64,000 nt of DNA. It comes from Elysia crispata (taxonomy: Eukaryota > Mollusca > Gastropoda > Plakobranchidae). The position numbers and the translations under genes were made by a program. Below the pieces are notes generated by a model, which saw nothing but the letters and a program-made list of their open reading frames with translations, made no database searches and was not told where the DNA came from. How positions within the stretch are numbered: position 1 is the stretch's first letter; the number at the start of each line of letters is the position of its first letter. The stretch spans positions 1 to 64,000 of the forward strand of contig JAWDGP010000120.1 of the NCBI GenBank assembly GCA_033675545.1. The letters run 5' to 3'. Of the stretch, positions 11,929 through 25,140 are shown in pieces.

Positions 11929-14900
11929 CCGAAAACATTACCCTAACCATAATCCTAAACCTAATCTTAGCCGTAACACTTAACCTAGTCCAAAACCTAG
12001 TCTTACATGAACCTTAACCGTAACCCTATCCCTAGACCCAAATCTAACCCTTACTCTAGCTCTAACCCAAACCCTAGCCCTAACCATTACACTAACCCTA
12101 AACCTGATCCTAACCTTATCCCTAACCCTTACACTAGCGTTGGTCATGACCCTAACCCAAGTCCCAACCTAACTCTAACGCTAGCGTTGGTCATGACCCT
12201 AACCCAAGTCCCAATCCTAAACCTAACGCTAACGCCAACTCTAGCCCTAATTCTTACACGAACCCTAGCCCTAAATGTAACATTAACCAAGTGCTTAGAG
12301 TAAAATTACCCATAGCCTCAACCCTTACACTAATCGCAAGCGTTGCCCTAACCCTTAAATTAAACCTAACCCAAACCTATTCCAAACTCCAGCCCTAACG
12401 CTAACCCTAATCCTAACTCAGTCATAACTATAACCCTAACACTAACCTTCACCCTAACTCTTGCACTACCCCTTACCCTAACCCAAACTCTAACCGTAAC
12501 CCTAGCCGTTATCCTAAGCCTAGCTCTAAGTCTTACCCAAACCCTAAATCTAACCGTAACCCTTGTCTTAACGCTATTCATAACCATAACTCTTGCCAAA
12601 CCATTATACTGATCCTATCCCTAACCTATACACTAACTCTAACACTTACCCTGCACCTAATCCTAAACCAAACCCTAACCTAACAATAGTCCTAACACTT
12701 ATTCTTAGCCTAATCCTGAACCTAACTTTTATCCTAACCCCAAGGCTAGCTCTAGTCTTTATCCTAGCCCTAGCCATTGTCCTAACGCTAACAGTAACCC
12801 TAATCCAAGCTTTAACTCCTACCCTTATCCTGGCGCTAACCCTTACTCTAAACGTAATTCTAACCAACACGTGATCTATACCTAACCCAAACCCTTTCCT
12901 TAACTATTATACTAGCCTTCTTACTCCTGACCCTAACCCTAGCCCTAATCCTAATCCAAGTCCTTATCCTTACCTAAACCTAAAACTTTACCCCAACCGT
13001 CACCCTAGCGCAAACCCAGTTCTAACCTCAACCCTAATCACAGGACTCACCCTAACCTTATCTCTAGCCCTTACCCTTACCCCAGCCTTAACCCTATTTA
13101 TAACCCCTTAACCTTACTCTAGCCCGGACTTTAACCCTAGCACTATCCTTAACCCTAAACCTAACACTAGCGCTTATGCTTATCCTATCAAAAAAGTAAC
13201 CTTAATCCTTACCTTGCCCTAGTCAAAAAAAATGACTTAGCCATTAACCAAATCTTCACTCTATAGCTAAAACTAGCCCTAACCCAAAGGTTCGCCTTAT
13301 CCTTAACCCTTATCATAACCAAAGCCCTAACCACAACCCTAGTCATAATTGTAACCTTAACACAAACCTTAGCCCTAAAGATAACCCTAACCCTAAGCCT
13401 GTGATATATTCTTAACCCTAGACCTAACACTACCACTAGTGCCCTAGCCTTAACCCTAAACTTAACCTTTGTCCTAACCCTCATTCTAGTCTTAAACCTA
13501 TCACTAACTCTAACTCTAGGCCTCACCATAACACAAGCCCTAACCATAAACCTCCCTCTAACTCTTACCCCTAAACCTACCCCTAATATTAGCTCTAACT
13601 CTTACCCAAGCCCTAACACTAACATTAAGCCTAGCCCTAACTCTGACCGTCACACCGGCCCTTATCACAAACCCTAACCCTAACTCTAGCCTTAACCCTA
13701 ATTCTAGCCTTTACACTAAGCCTAACCCTAACCCTTACCCTAGCCCGAAACTTAACCATGTCACTAGCCTTAAAGCTACCTCTAATCCTCACTTTATCCC
13801 TAACTCTAGCCCTAAATCTAACCCCTAAACTAACCATATCCCGAAACCCAAAGCAAAACCTAACCGTAAAACGAATCCTAGCCCTCACCCCAACAACACA
13901 CCTAGCTTTAAACCTAAACCTCATCTTAAACCCTAACCATAACCGTAACATTAATCTTAGGTCTAAATCTTACACTTGACCTACCTTCAACCCTAATCCT
14001 AAACCTAACTGTAGACATGATCCTGCATCTAATCCTCAACCTAAACCTACCCCTAACTGTAGCCCTAACTTTAACCCTTATCCTGACCCTAGCCCTAAAT
14101 ATTACACTAACTCTAGTGTTAAGCAATACGCTACTATTAGCCCTAACGCTTACACTAATCTTAACCCTAGCACTACATCTAACTATAACTATAACACTAG
14201 ACCTGATCCTAACTTAGCACTTAACCTAAAACAAATCCTAGCCTCAACCCTTATCTTAGTCCTAACCCTTAACTTAGCCATAGTCCTTCAACTTACCCTA
14301 GCCATAAACCGAACCTTAAGCCTAACCCTGACCCCAGACCTCGCCCTAACCCTAACTCTTGCCGTACCCCTTACCCTAACACTAACCTTAACCCAAACTC
14401 TAACTATGACCTTAAACCTAACCCTTACTCTAACGATACCCTAACCCCAACCCTGGTCTTAACGCTTAACAGAGTCTTAGCGCAAACGCTAACCTTAACT
14501 TTATTCCTACTCCTAACCCTAATCTAACCCCAGCCCTAATCCTAGCCTTTAATATATCTATGCCCCTTACCATTACCTTAACCCTTACCCTAGCCCTCGT
14601 CCTAGCCCTCGCCCTACCTCTCATAATTATATTAGCCCAAGCCATAACCCTAAACACAACCCTAGCCGTATCCTTAACCCAAACTCTAACTATGACCTTA
14701 ACCCTAACCTTTACCCAAGCCTTGCTCCTAACCCTAACCCTAATTAGCCTTAACCTTAGCCCTCGTCCTAATCCTAACCCTATCACTAACTTTTACCCAA
14801 ATCCTAAATCTAACGATAGCCCTAACCCTAACATTATTTCAAACCCTAACTCTAGCTGATACTTTAACACTAACTCTACCTCTAGCCTTTACACTAACCC

Positions 14901-15520
14901 CAGCCCTAACCTTAACCTTACCCTAACCCCAAATCTATCCCTACTCTAATTTTAGTCCTAACACTTACTCTTAGCCTAATTTTAAACCTAACCCTTACCC
15001 TAACCCTAACCCTAACCTTAATCTTTGTCCTTGCTCTACCTATAGCCCTAACAATAATCAAAGCCCTAACCCTAACCATAACACTAACCCTTACCCTATT
15101 CTAAATCCTAATACTAAACCTAACATTAACCCTAACCCTTCGCCTAACGCTAACCCTAACCTTAGACCTAATCCTTACCGTAATCCTCACTCTAACCCTT
15201 ACCTTAAATCTAACTGTAAGCCTCACGTAATTCCTAAATCTAGCCCTAAATTTAGCCCTTACCCTAACCACAGCCTGAACCCAAACCCTAGTTTTAACCC
15301 TAAACCTAACCCTCACCCAAGCCCTAATACTAACCCTAACACTTGTCCTAATCCTAACCTTAATCGAGCGCTAAGCGTTGCCAGAACCCTAAACCTGACC
15401 GTATCCTTCGCCTTAACCCTTACCTAGTCCTACTCCTAACCCTCTTGCCCTAACCTTAAGCCCAATCCTAACTACAGCCCTAACCTTAACCTTAACTCTG
15501 GTCCTAAACCTAATCCTTTT
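11878..15520. repeat. Degenerate interstitial telomere-like (CCCTAA)n array, unit A
   Basis: About 3.6 kb is made of variants of CCCTAA (ccctaaccctaac, ccttaaccc, ccctagccc, cctaacact and so on) on the plus strand. This is the C-rich strand of the metazoan telomere repeat TTAGGG. Perfect units are interspersed with many point variants. Non-repeat punctuation such as ttacactagcgttggtc and aaaaaagtaac recurs at matching places in the unit B array. The many open frames (Leu/Thr-rich on plus, Arg/Val-rich on minus) come from the hexamer periodicity and are not genes. Confidence 0.93.
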
Positions 15521-16397
15521 AGCGGTATAAAAATTCTACAAAAAGTGAAAACAATAATAAAATATAAAAGTCTTTAAAACGGGTGATATTAATATTCTTA
15601 AATTCCACCACTGAGAACCATTGATCGTGATATGCCACAGCTATAATTTGTTGTTTAGGTCTCTTGTAATGAGAAAGCTGGTCAACCCTATCAGAATATA
15701 AATGACAGGCTACCTATCCTGCTGTGTGTGCTTCTGTCTTAGTATGATGCCTCGTTCTCGAACTCACTGTCATAATTTTATTTCATCAACAAGAGAAGAA
15801 TGGTTGAATCCATAACGCTGCCTTTGTTCATGTTTTATTAAAAATTAATGTTTGGGTATTTTAAGCACGTTTGGTCCACCTCGGATAAATCTGTCTAATT
15901 GATAGTGATGGTCGTCAGAAGATTTCTTGAGTAAATAAGTTCTTAGTTTCTTATAAGAAAAAAAATAAAGTGCCGAAAAATAAACTGATGTTAACGACTA
16001 CCCCAATCTTTCAAAACATCCAGAAAAAGAAAGAAGATAATTATTAAAAAAACGCGAAAATCATTCTACAACTAACAGACAGATCTTAAGTATTCTTAGT
16101 GATAACGTTTCACAATTTATTAAATACTAAGATGCAAATCGAAAAAGTAAGCTACTTATAGAACTCTAGCTACTTTTTTTTAGTGAAAAAGGCTTTTTTC
16201 ACATCCATTTAGTACCTTAAATTTATCTTTAAGGAAAGATTTTTCTTGTAGCTGTAAAAAAAATATTTACAAAAAAATCCAAATATATATGTTTAAATTC
16301 GCGAACTTGAATTTTCAAGTTTTTTTAGAGGAAAGAAACAAAAACAAATAATGGCATACACATCATCCTCCCCCGAAGGAATATAATGCATTTGAGA

Positions 16398-16471
<74 letters not shown>

Positions 16472-17255
16472 TCAGAGAAAGAAAATGTGAGGGGAGTTAT
16501 CGCTTGATGATACACAGGCAATGATATATAGTATCGCTTTCTTTAGTTATCCAAATGAATAGAAATAGTGAAGTCTTTAGAGTTCGATAAATATTGAATT
16601 TATTTCAATGCATCAAACGCTGCTTTTCATAAGAAAATTGTGTAATGAGCCTAGGGGAAGGCACAAGTGCAACAGATTCTGTACAAGTGATACATCTCAC
16701 AGGAGAAGAGCTAGAACTGTGTTTCAGCAACAGATGTGCTCGTTTCTGTTGTTGCAATAAAATTCTCTTGCAGACTTTAACAGTTATTTTAACCGAAAGC
16801 TAAAATGGAAATCCTGTTATTACTGACTGTTTCAAATCTCCTAGAAGACATTTCATGTGTGTGCAAATTTAAGTGACCAATTAAAACATTGTATTCATGC
16901 GCATTTGTCATGAATTAAAGGCAACTTTCATTACATTTCATCAATCTGCGGTGCCAACTAATTTTTCTTGGGATAAAAGATTTGTTGATAATTTTAAAAG
17001 TATTGATTAAATGAGAAAAAAAGATCAAAAGGGACCCACATGTGCAACGGGTAGACAAGCATAGAAAAAAAGAAAATTCAGCAGAATAATGGTAACTTTG
17101 AGAAAGGTGGAGGGCCAAAGATAGCCATAGACAGGGCGTAAACATTAGTGTGTGTATGATATAGAGATAGATATAAAATTGAATGGTGGAAGAAAACATT
17201 CAGTAATATTTTCAAAGAAAGAAGAATCATTGAGCGAGAAAAAAAGAAAGAAAGA
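15521..17255. other. Non-coding spacer between the units
   Basis: Sequence after the unit A array. It contains a (TA)n tract (about 16,400-16,461) and a 52-codon Cys-containing open frame (16,645-16,803, + strand) with no recognised homology. Nothing here is supported as a gene. Confidence 0.5.
16400..16461. repeat. (TA)n microsatellite
   Basis: A pure TA tract of about 60 bp followed by (TG)n. Confidence 0.95.
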
Positions 17256-17264
17256 AAGAGAGTG

Positions 17265-17307
<43 letters not shown>

Positions 17308-17351
17308 AGGGAGGGAGAGAAAGTGAGAGGAATAGAAAAAACGAGAGAGAA

Positions 17352-17393
<42 letters not shown>
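17256..17393. repeat. (GA)n microsatellite
   Basis: Two (GA)n blocks separated by purine-rich degenerate sequence. Minus-strand Leu/Ser-rich open frames here are artefacts. Confidence 0.95.
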
Positions 17394-17394
<1 letters not shown>

Positions 17395-17499
17395 ATGGAA
17401 GAAAATAATGATTGAGATAACCCAAATTTTGACTTGAACACGTAATTCGCGGACACAAGTTTGAACCAACACATTCTTCCGACTAAACCCATGAACCGA

Positions 17500-17850
17500 A
17501 AATGATCCAGAGGTAGATAGAGATAAAAAAAATAATCTTAGGCGGTCTAAAAAGATGATTGTGAAACATGAGGGCAGAGAAACATAGTGGTATGTTGTCA
17601 CGAACGCCAATCTGCACTGCACTCGCTGATATTTATATAAAAAAAAATATGACTTTAAAAACTTATTTGAAAAAAGAAGAGTATATGAAGAAAAAAATAC
17701 TTATTGTTTCTCGCTTGAAAAAACTATTTACGATTCAGAAGTTAAAAAAAGAAAAACAGTTGCATGCAGATTCGAACCCGTGGTCTCTGAATCCATCTCA
17801 ATGTACCTTACGCATTCTGTCACAAAGTAACCTTTCGACTAGTGCCTAAA
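17500..17850 (-). repeat. tRNA-derived SINE-like element
   Basis: On the minus strand a degenerate A box (cagaatgcgtaagg) precedes a good B box (gggttcgaatc) at about 17,765-17,780. The downstream body resembles the sequence next to the SINE head at 300-430 (gatagagataaa, attgtgaaa and atgactttaaaaa landmarks). The 3' limit is uncertain. Confidence 0.5.
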
Positions 17851-17859
17851 CACTAAAAT

Positions 17860-19355
17860 CAATGTAGGAATATACTTTAGCAACAGACTCGAATAAATTC
17901 ATACATTAGTAGATATTTCCTTTCAAGTAAAGCAAACATTATGATAACGTAAAAGGTTTTTATTTTATTTCCAGCTGTTCATTAAGCAGCATTATAGGGT
18001 ACAGAAAATTAAGAATTAACTCATTTTTATCACAAATGTCGCCAAAAAGAGTTTTTGCATGCTCATAGATTCCTATCAGGTCAAAATTAATATTTTTGAA
18101 GTTATTTTTTTTTATTTCAAAGCTTCTACACCTACACTGTTGAGTGTTAATTTTATTTAAAAATTAAAAAAAAAACATTTCAAAATACAAATTTATAAAC
18201 CGAAGGGAACGAATTATGGGTTTGCATCAACTTGAGTTTAAAAAAGATTTCAGGTATAACAATGAGGGTCATCCTTATTTGGTTATACAAAGAGTCTAGT
18301 TGTAGATTCATAAATAGGTTCAAAGTAAAACTCGTTTTTTCTAGGTGTGATACTCTATTGCAAAGCTATGGGTTTACATTATTATAATTATGTTCAATTC
18401 GTTTAGAACGCGAATAACATGTTTAAATGTACACAACTAATATTGAAGACTAAAAACTATTGAGTTTGAATATTTTACTTAAAAGCTATGACATATTCAA
18501 TGTTTTGGGTGTAAACTGATTAATTTTATTTGGTGAAAATTAACCGAAAAGGTCAAGGAACACTATTGCCCGGTGAACAGCTCATCCTTTTGATTTACAT
18601 AATGCGAGGGATTCAATCAAGAGGTCGACTTTTTTTTTCTTTGAACGCAATATTGTTGATGTTGTTGTTCCTGTGAAAAAGTGTATATATAAATTTTCAT
18701 TGTTTTGGGCTTGGATGCGAGGTCTTCATTCCGTTCGTTATTTGAATGGCGACCTGTCTTGCTGTTAATTTTGCAAAATCTTGATCCGCTTCTATGTACC
18801 ATAAATCTCACTGCAGCAGCTCATGCTTTAAAATCTATTCTTTATGAAATACCTTTTTAAAGTTTATTTAAAATATCAATGTAAAATCGTTGGCAAGGTC
18901 CTCCCAACTCTACACCTACCAACCAAGACAACGCTTGTGTCATATTGTGATTCCGAAGAGTGAGAATGTCACTGTCTCCAGTGCTGCTCATCAGACTATC
19001 AATAGCTTACCTGCTCATTGACCCACGGGTTACCGAGGAGCTCCATAATTGGTCCTGCCCTCAGATTGGCTGACAGAATTTCAAAATACTAAGATAGCTT
19101 CATTGAGAAACAGGTTTGTTGCAACAGAATGCAACTAATTATCAATACCGGTAGCTGGTAAACTCTAATTCTATTGTTTGTAAAAAAAAAAAAAGTTTTC
19201 ATCTACCACATTTGAGACTAACATTGACAGCTCGAAGTTAAGTAAACTTGATTACTGTACAATAAGAGTATTTCGAGAAGATAGCGTAGAAAGATATCAA
19301 AGTTACCTTCTGTAATATAGATCTTAAATCTCTACGTTATGAGAGCTTTTAGAAA
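17860..19355. other. No gene recognised
   Basis: AT-rich sequence with only short frames (64 codons or fewer). It lies on the 3' side (for the minus strand) of the GPCR remnant at 19,361-19,766. No exon resembling a TM4-TM7 half was found in it. Confidence 0.5.
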
Positions 19356-19360
19356 CTTAC

Positions 19361-19766
19361 CTTCATTGGATAAAGAATACAGCAGGATCTCTTCATGCTG
19401 ATAATTGTTGTAATCCAGAAGCTAATTGCAGAGAAGAAGTAGCATGCATAGGAAGTAAGCAGAGTGACGTCTCGCATTGCTATGGGCAGTTGGATGTCGT
19501 CATGAAATTACGTGCATCTGCAAAAGCTAGACAAAAGAAACTGATGAAGAGAGTCCCATCTTGTAGAATACGAGAATATTTATGATATTGCTAAATATCC
19601 CAAAGGTGCAGATGGAGATTGTTAGTGGAGAAACAGACAGCCGAAAAGTCATAAATTGCCCATACGACATAAAAGCTGATACTGTCGGAATCATGGTAGA
19701 CATATCTCGAGCGGTATTGCTCATGAGTGAGCAGCTCATTTCCTCATTGCGATATACCCTCTCCAT
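19361..19766 (-). pseudogene. Third chemosensory-type GPCR exon 1 remnant, TM2 missing
   Basis: The minus strand begins at ATG 19,766 with a 79-codon frame that includes TM1 (PLTISICTFGIFSNIIN then ILVFYKMGLSSS). It then stops. Sequence from about 19,500 down to 19,361 encodes TM3 (TSYACYFFSAISFWITTIIS) and its end, MKRSCCILYPMK, followed by a GTAAGT donor at the same place as the donor after FPLK in the two full copies. TM2 and the first extracellular loop are absent and the frame is broken, so this is a decayed exon 1. It is too different from units A and B to be a recent copy; it belongs to the same receptor type. Confidence 0.7.
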
Positions 19767-19979
19767 AGCGATTTGTTAAAAAGTGTGAGGACTTGAATTA
19801 GAGACAAAACACTTCAGATTATCCTATAATCCACCTTTCTGTTAAATTTTCCACTTCTCCACCTCCCAAGAATGAAAAAAGGACCTGAAAAAGCGCCCAG
19901 TAAAAAGGGTGAAAAAGTCAATTAAGATTTGTTATTGAAAAGCTAGATGAAGCTTGACAGACATATTAACAAATATAGC

Positions 19980-20610
19980 AAAACTTGAAGATAAAGAGAG
20001 ATAGATAGCCAAATAAACAGGCTGACTAAGAGGCAGGCAGACAGACAAAGAAAGAGACAGATCGAGATATTTTGCTGTGTAAGATAATAATATTTTTTTT
20101 TAATTACATCTTCAATATTGCTCGTTTTATTTCTTTATTTCTTTACGTTTTTTCTAATTATCAAATACTTTATGGATTTTTTTCCTATTGCCTAATCATC
20201 CAATGTGATGTAAGTGTCATGCTTAGCCTAAGTAAAAGGCTGAGTACAGAGACAAGATGTAAAACAAGTTTTATCATTTTTCATTCTGTGGATGTCTTTA
20301 TTTTGCGGACTGGGAAAGACAAGAGATCTAACTTTTTAAGAAAAGCAATGCACTTAGATCTGTGTGTCTCTGAGCGCGTGTCTGTCACACGCCAAACGCA
20401 ATATAAATCAGTTCACGCCAACATGAAGAGAATTCGTAACACTGCAGTTATTGATTTTGATCAAAATGATGTAATGAGCTTTTGAGAAATGTGTTTGAAT
20501 TGTGTCACGTCATGATTCAATTTGTTCTAATAGACTATTAAGAAAATAATTGTATGGGGAGTGGCAGGTTGTGCTGTATATCTTTTCTCTTTAAGAAATG
20601 GGGGGAGGGG

Positions 20611-20644
<34 letters not shown>

Positions 20645-20981
20645 CAGAGAGAGAGAGACAGAGAGACAGAGACAGAGACAGAGAAAAGAGGGAAAACAGT
20701 GATGCAGTTAGATGACATGGCGGATAGAGAAAAGATTATAACAGGTAGACAGGGAGAGAGAGACTAGCGAGTCAGATAATTGAAGTGTAAAATGGAAATT
20801 TAAAAAATGGGATTTGAAGAAAAATCAGAGTGTGACAAGAAAGAAAGAAACTTTTAGTGAGAAGGAGAGAAGAAAACTGAAACAAAGAGTGATAGAGAGA
20901 TAAACAGAGAAAGAGATACAGACAGACAGACAGACAGACAGACAGGCAAAAAGACATAGAGAGAGAAAGAGAGAGAGAGAT

Positions 20982-21020
<39 letters not shown>
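19980..21020. repeat. Purine microsatellite cluster (GA, CAGA)
   Basis: Several blocks of (GA)n and (CAGA)n lie at about 19,990-20,070, 20,607-20,690 and 20,895-21,016, separated by ordinary sequence. A 137-codon open frame (20,072-20,485, +) between them is AT-rich, lacks a recognisable domain and is not supported. Confidence 0.85.
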
Positions 21021-21079
21021 TTCACAAGATCTCGATTTGCGACTTACCTGCATATATAAAATTTCAGTCTTGTTCATAG

Positions 21080-22790
21080 AGCCAATAAATAAACTTTAAC
21101 GCTTTTTACAAATAGTTATGGAGTTCCTATGTCTAGATTTGGATCTAGAATTCTAAAATTTATGAACTGAAACCCTGAGGAAGGTGTGTTTTTTGCGATT
21201 CGACATCATTAATAATTTATTAAGCCACAGGGTTAGATGTGTTTTGTGAGGGGTTTTCTAAATTTTGTGATGTACGAAAAAATAATAGCAGCACGCCTGG
21301 CCCGATTGCCTTAGACGTGTCTAGGACTGGGTGATCAAGCAAGATGGTTTTGTATATCAAGAAATCGTGCCAGGTTTGGAACTTATTTCAAGACAAAGAA
21401 GATTATCTGAAGTCTGTAGTGTTAGACTTCAAATCGAAAATTAATATGAATGAAAATTAATATTCTCTACATGTGAAGATGTAACTATCGAATATATTTA
21501 TGCTGTGTTTGTTTCTTTGTCACTAAAATATAACGAATTAAAAATTTGTTGTTCCTGCAAGTGTGTGTAATTTTAATGTTATTCAACAATACAGAATCAC
21601 TCTTTGTATCGAAAATAAAAATGGTCAGAACGACCATCGATCTATCCTTACTATACTTCTGACATAATATATATCTTTCAAGTGTGAAACGATCTTATAA
21701 ATTTTAATTTTACATGTAGAATAGATTAGTAATCGATATTCAAAAGCTGCTGAAAATTTATTAGACTTATTTATAATAAAGTTCCCTTTGAATTAGAATA
21801 ATAACTTTAACCCTATCTTTGCCTGTCGTGAGTTGACTCCCACTTTTCAATATTTCCATATTACGATTTTTGTCCATTCACTACGTGCGACGTTGCTACA
21901 TTATTTATATTATTGAGCTCCACGGCTGTCTCGAAATTTTTACCTTTAACTTTCTGTCTTTTTTCTTGTTCCTCTCATAACATCACCTGGCCGTCTCCGC
22001 TTGCTGACTGCATAAAAACATAGTGCAGCTTGGCAGCTGTTAATAAATTGCTCTCTGTGCTCATCTATTCAATCTCAATAGTCTTGTTATATGTCCGATC
22101 TGTCTCTTGTGTTATCTTGCGGTGAGTTTAGATACGAAGTGTTGGACTCATGACTTTCTTCTGAGATCATTGTATGTAACTTTTTTACATGAAATAGATG
22201 AAAGCATTTTATTCTTTTATGCTCTTGCATTGCCTTTACAATTTGGGCAAAAGTCTTGGTTTGAACTTGACCTAAAATAAACATGATTCTACTATACTAT
22301 AAAATAAAGATTAAGATGAATCTATGTTGCTAAAGGAATAAAGTGTTGTTTTAAAGACGTTTAGGAGGGTACTGTTGATTTGTACATTTTGGTGTAAGTA
22401 TATTAGTATTTCTTTGTCACGAAATTTCCTATGAAACCTAAGATAAAGTTAATTCTTCTGCTGTAGTTTCCAAGCGAGAAATTGTGGTGTTACTACTAAA
22501 ATATTTTAACGATATTCATTGTATTATATCCTCTTTGCAACGTTGCTGTAATAATCGCAATCAGCAGGAAAATGAGAGAGCTACCTCTTACTTATAGATT
22601 TAAAAACTTTCGAAAAATGTAATCAGAGGCTTGTGTTGAGTAATTCTTCAATGAAACAGGTGACATATTGAAAAATCTGCCAATAATCCTGCACGTAAAG
22701 TAGAGGGATTTTTATTTATGTATTTGGTACTTTTGTACGAATGAGGGAGTGTTGTTTACCATGTTTTTCTGTATATGCTTTCACATGATT
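21080..22790. other. No gene recognised
   Basis: AT-rich sequence before the left edge of unit B, with short frames only. Confidence 0.5.
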
Positions 22791-23102
22791 CATTGGTGGT
22801 TTTTTCAAATGTGTGTGTGTGCATATATATTCATGTTTTAGATTTACCATTTTTTGGGTTTTATTTATCACCTGCATGGAATATGGGATATCCTTTTGAT
22901 GTTTCTTGTTCCCGTTTTTTTTTCTTTTTTTTTTTGTCTGATGAACGCATGAAGCTTAAAGATTTCGTGCTTTGTACTGTTTTGTAAATTTTGGAGCTGC
23001 GCTATATCTACTTATAATTTTTTTTAACTGGGCTTCGCAACTATACACAATTCTCCACCACTATATTGAATTTTAACTTATTACCACCTCCACTATTACT
23101 AA

Positions 23103-23701
<599 letters not shown>

Positions 23702-23888
23702 TGTAAGAATTATAAGAGCTAGAATTGTAGGTAGTGCTCAGCAGTGGTTAGGATAAGACTTTAAGTGAAAATGACCGAAAATGCTTGAACTGGTGGGATT
23801 AGAACCATCGATTTATAAATAGTTCGACAAGGTGATGGGTGCCAAAGTGTGTTGCCCCAGTGGTTTGCCTCCTCTAGATCTAAATTTG

Positions 23889-24170
<282 letters not shown>

Positions 24171-24221
24171 TTACTATCAGTTGCAGAACTAATTTTACTA
24201 ATTACCATTTCCATAGCACCC

Positions 24222-24324
24222 ATGTTTCCAAAACCTTACTTTGGCCGACTTTGGCGGGCATATCTCAGTGGATTGTTTACAGCCACCCTTGTGTTCATTG
24301 TTTTAAGATTCCTTCCACAGACTG
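24222..24324 (+). pseudogene. Sulfotransferase-like exon 1 (signal anchor), unit B
   Basis: ATG at 24,222 opens a 34-codon exon, starting MFPKPYFGRLWRAYLSGLF and ending in a GTAAGA donor. It has a short basic cytoplasmic tail and one hydrophobic stretch (SGLFTATLVFIVLRFL), the expected type II signal anchor of a Golgi carbohydrate sulfotransferase. It lies upstream of, and on the same strand as, the domain exon at 25,141. The phases do not match directly (exon ends in phase 1, next exon reads from phase 0), so a small exon is missing or the join is broken. Linking it to the downstream pseudogene is an inference. Confidence 0.5.
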
Positions 24325-25140
24325 GTAAGAAATTTTGAAGCAGAAGAGTGCAGAAAATGATACTTAAAAACGCACAAAAACTTTTGCCAAAATTATTTTG
24401 GGTACCTTCCGTTAATGTAAACCTATTGATCTTATTTTATTTTATTTTTTTATTTTTTTGTTTCATGGAATTTCAACAAATGAGACCAATTATAAGGTGT
24501 ATATATTCAGAGGATAAAGCAAGAAATTTTACTCTACCTTTTCCAGCTCTTTTTGTTATGTTATTTGATATATACTATATTTATTTCTTATGGTAGTTTT
24601 CATAAACTCGAAAGATAAAGTGCGTATAAAAACTTTATTATGATTCAAACAAATCGCATCAACTAGTTGCCTCCACTTATGTCTATGTATGACTTACTTA
24701 CATACGTACTCGTGTATGCATGTATCTATTTGTCTACCTTTCTGTCTATCTAATTAAGTATCTATCGTAATGTTTATCTATCTACACATACACACATATA
24801 TATATGTTTTAACTTCTTTTCCTTTTGTTAACAGAACATAGTTTGGAGGAAACCCGCTAAAATACGTATGCTGGTAATTTTTTTGTCAGTTTTTACTGAG
24901 AAACGTTTAATGACAACATTAAAATATCGAGAGTGTGATAAATAAGCTCTCGATAGCATCTATGGCGTTTAAGTCGTCTTCAATTTATTACCACCTTTTT
25001 AAAAATTAAAAGAGAGAATGAATGCTGTTTTCCCATTTCTACTTTACTATGTTGTTTGTTTTTTAATCTTTTCGTCTGTCTAATGTATAAATTATTCAGC
25101 ATTAATTCGTTTTCTCACTTAATGTTCAAACTCCATACAG

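Larger units (their letters stand above)
1830..15520. repeat. Segmental duplication, unit A
   Basis: This is one of two diverged direct copies; the other is about 22,790-41,170. Collinear landmarks are: the tatcacctgcat block at 1,910 and 22,870; the sulfotransferase exon at 2,500 and 25,141; the SINE at 3,401 and 27,364; GPCR exon 2 at 4,707 and 28,721; GPCR exon 1 at 7,085 and 31,011; the charged ORF at 11,686 and 37,073; and the telomere-like array at 11,878 and 37,890. The offset grows from about 21 to 25.4 kb because unit B carries extra insertions. Divergence by eye is roughly 10%, uneven, with many small indels. Confidence 0.9.

Noticed and set aside
11880..15320. Many Leu/Thr-rich (plus) and Arg/Val-rich (minus) open frames of 66-112 codons
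   Set aside because: They follow from the 6-bp periodicity of the telomere-like array and occur on both strands.
16645..16803. 52-codon frame with CFSNRCARFCCCNK
   Set aside because: Cys-rich by appearance but very short, with no signal peptide and no paralogue in the window.
20072..20485. 137-codon plus-strand open frame
   Set aside because: AT-rich composition, no domain, no splice or homology support.
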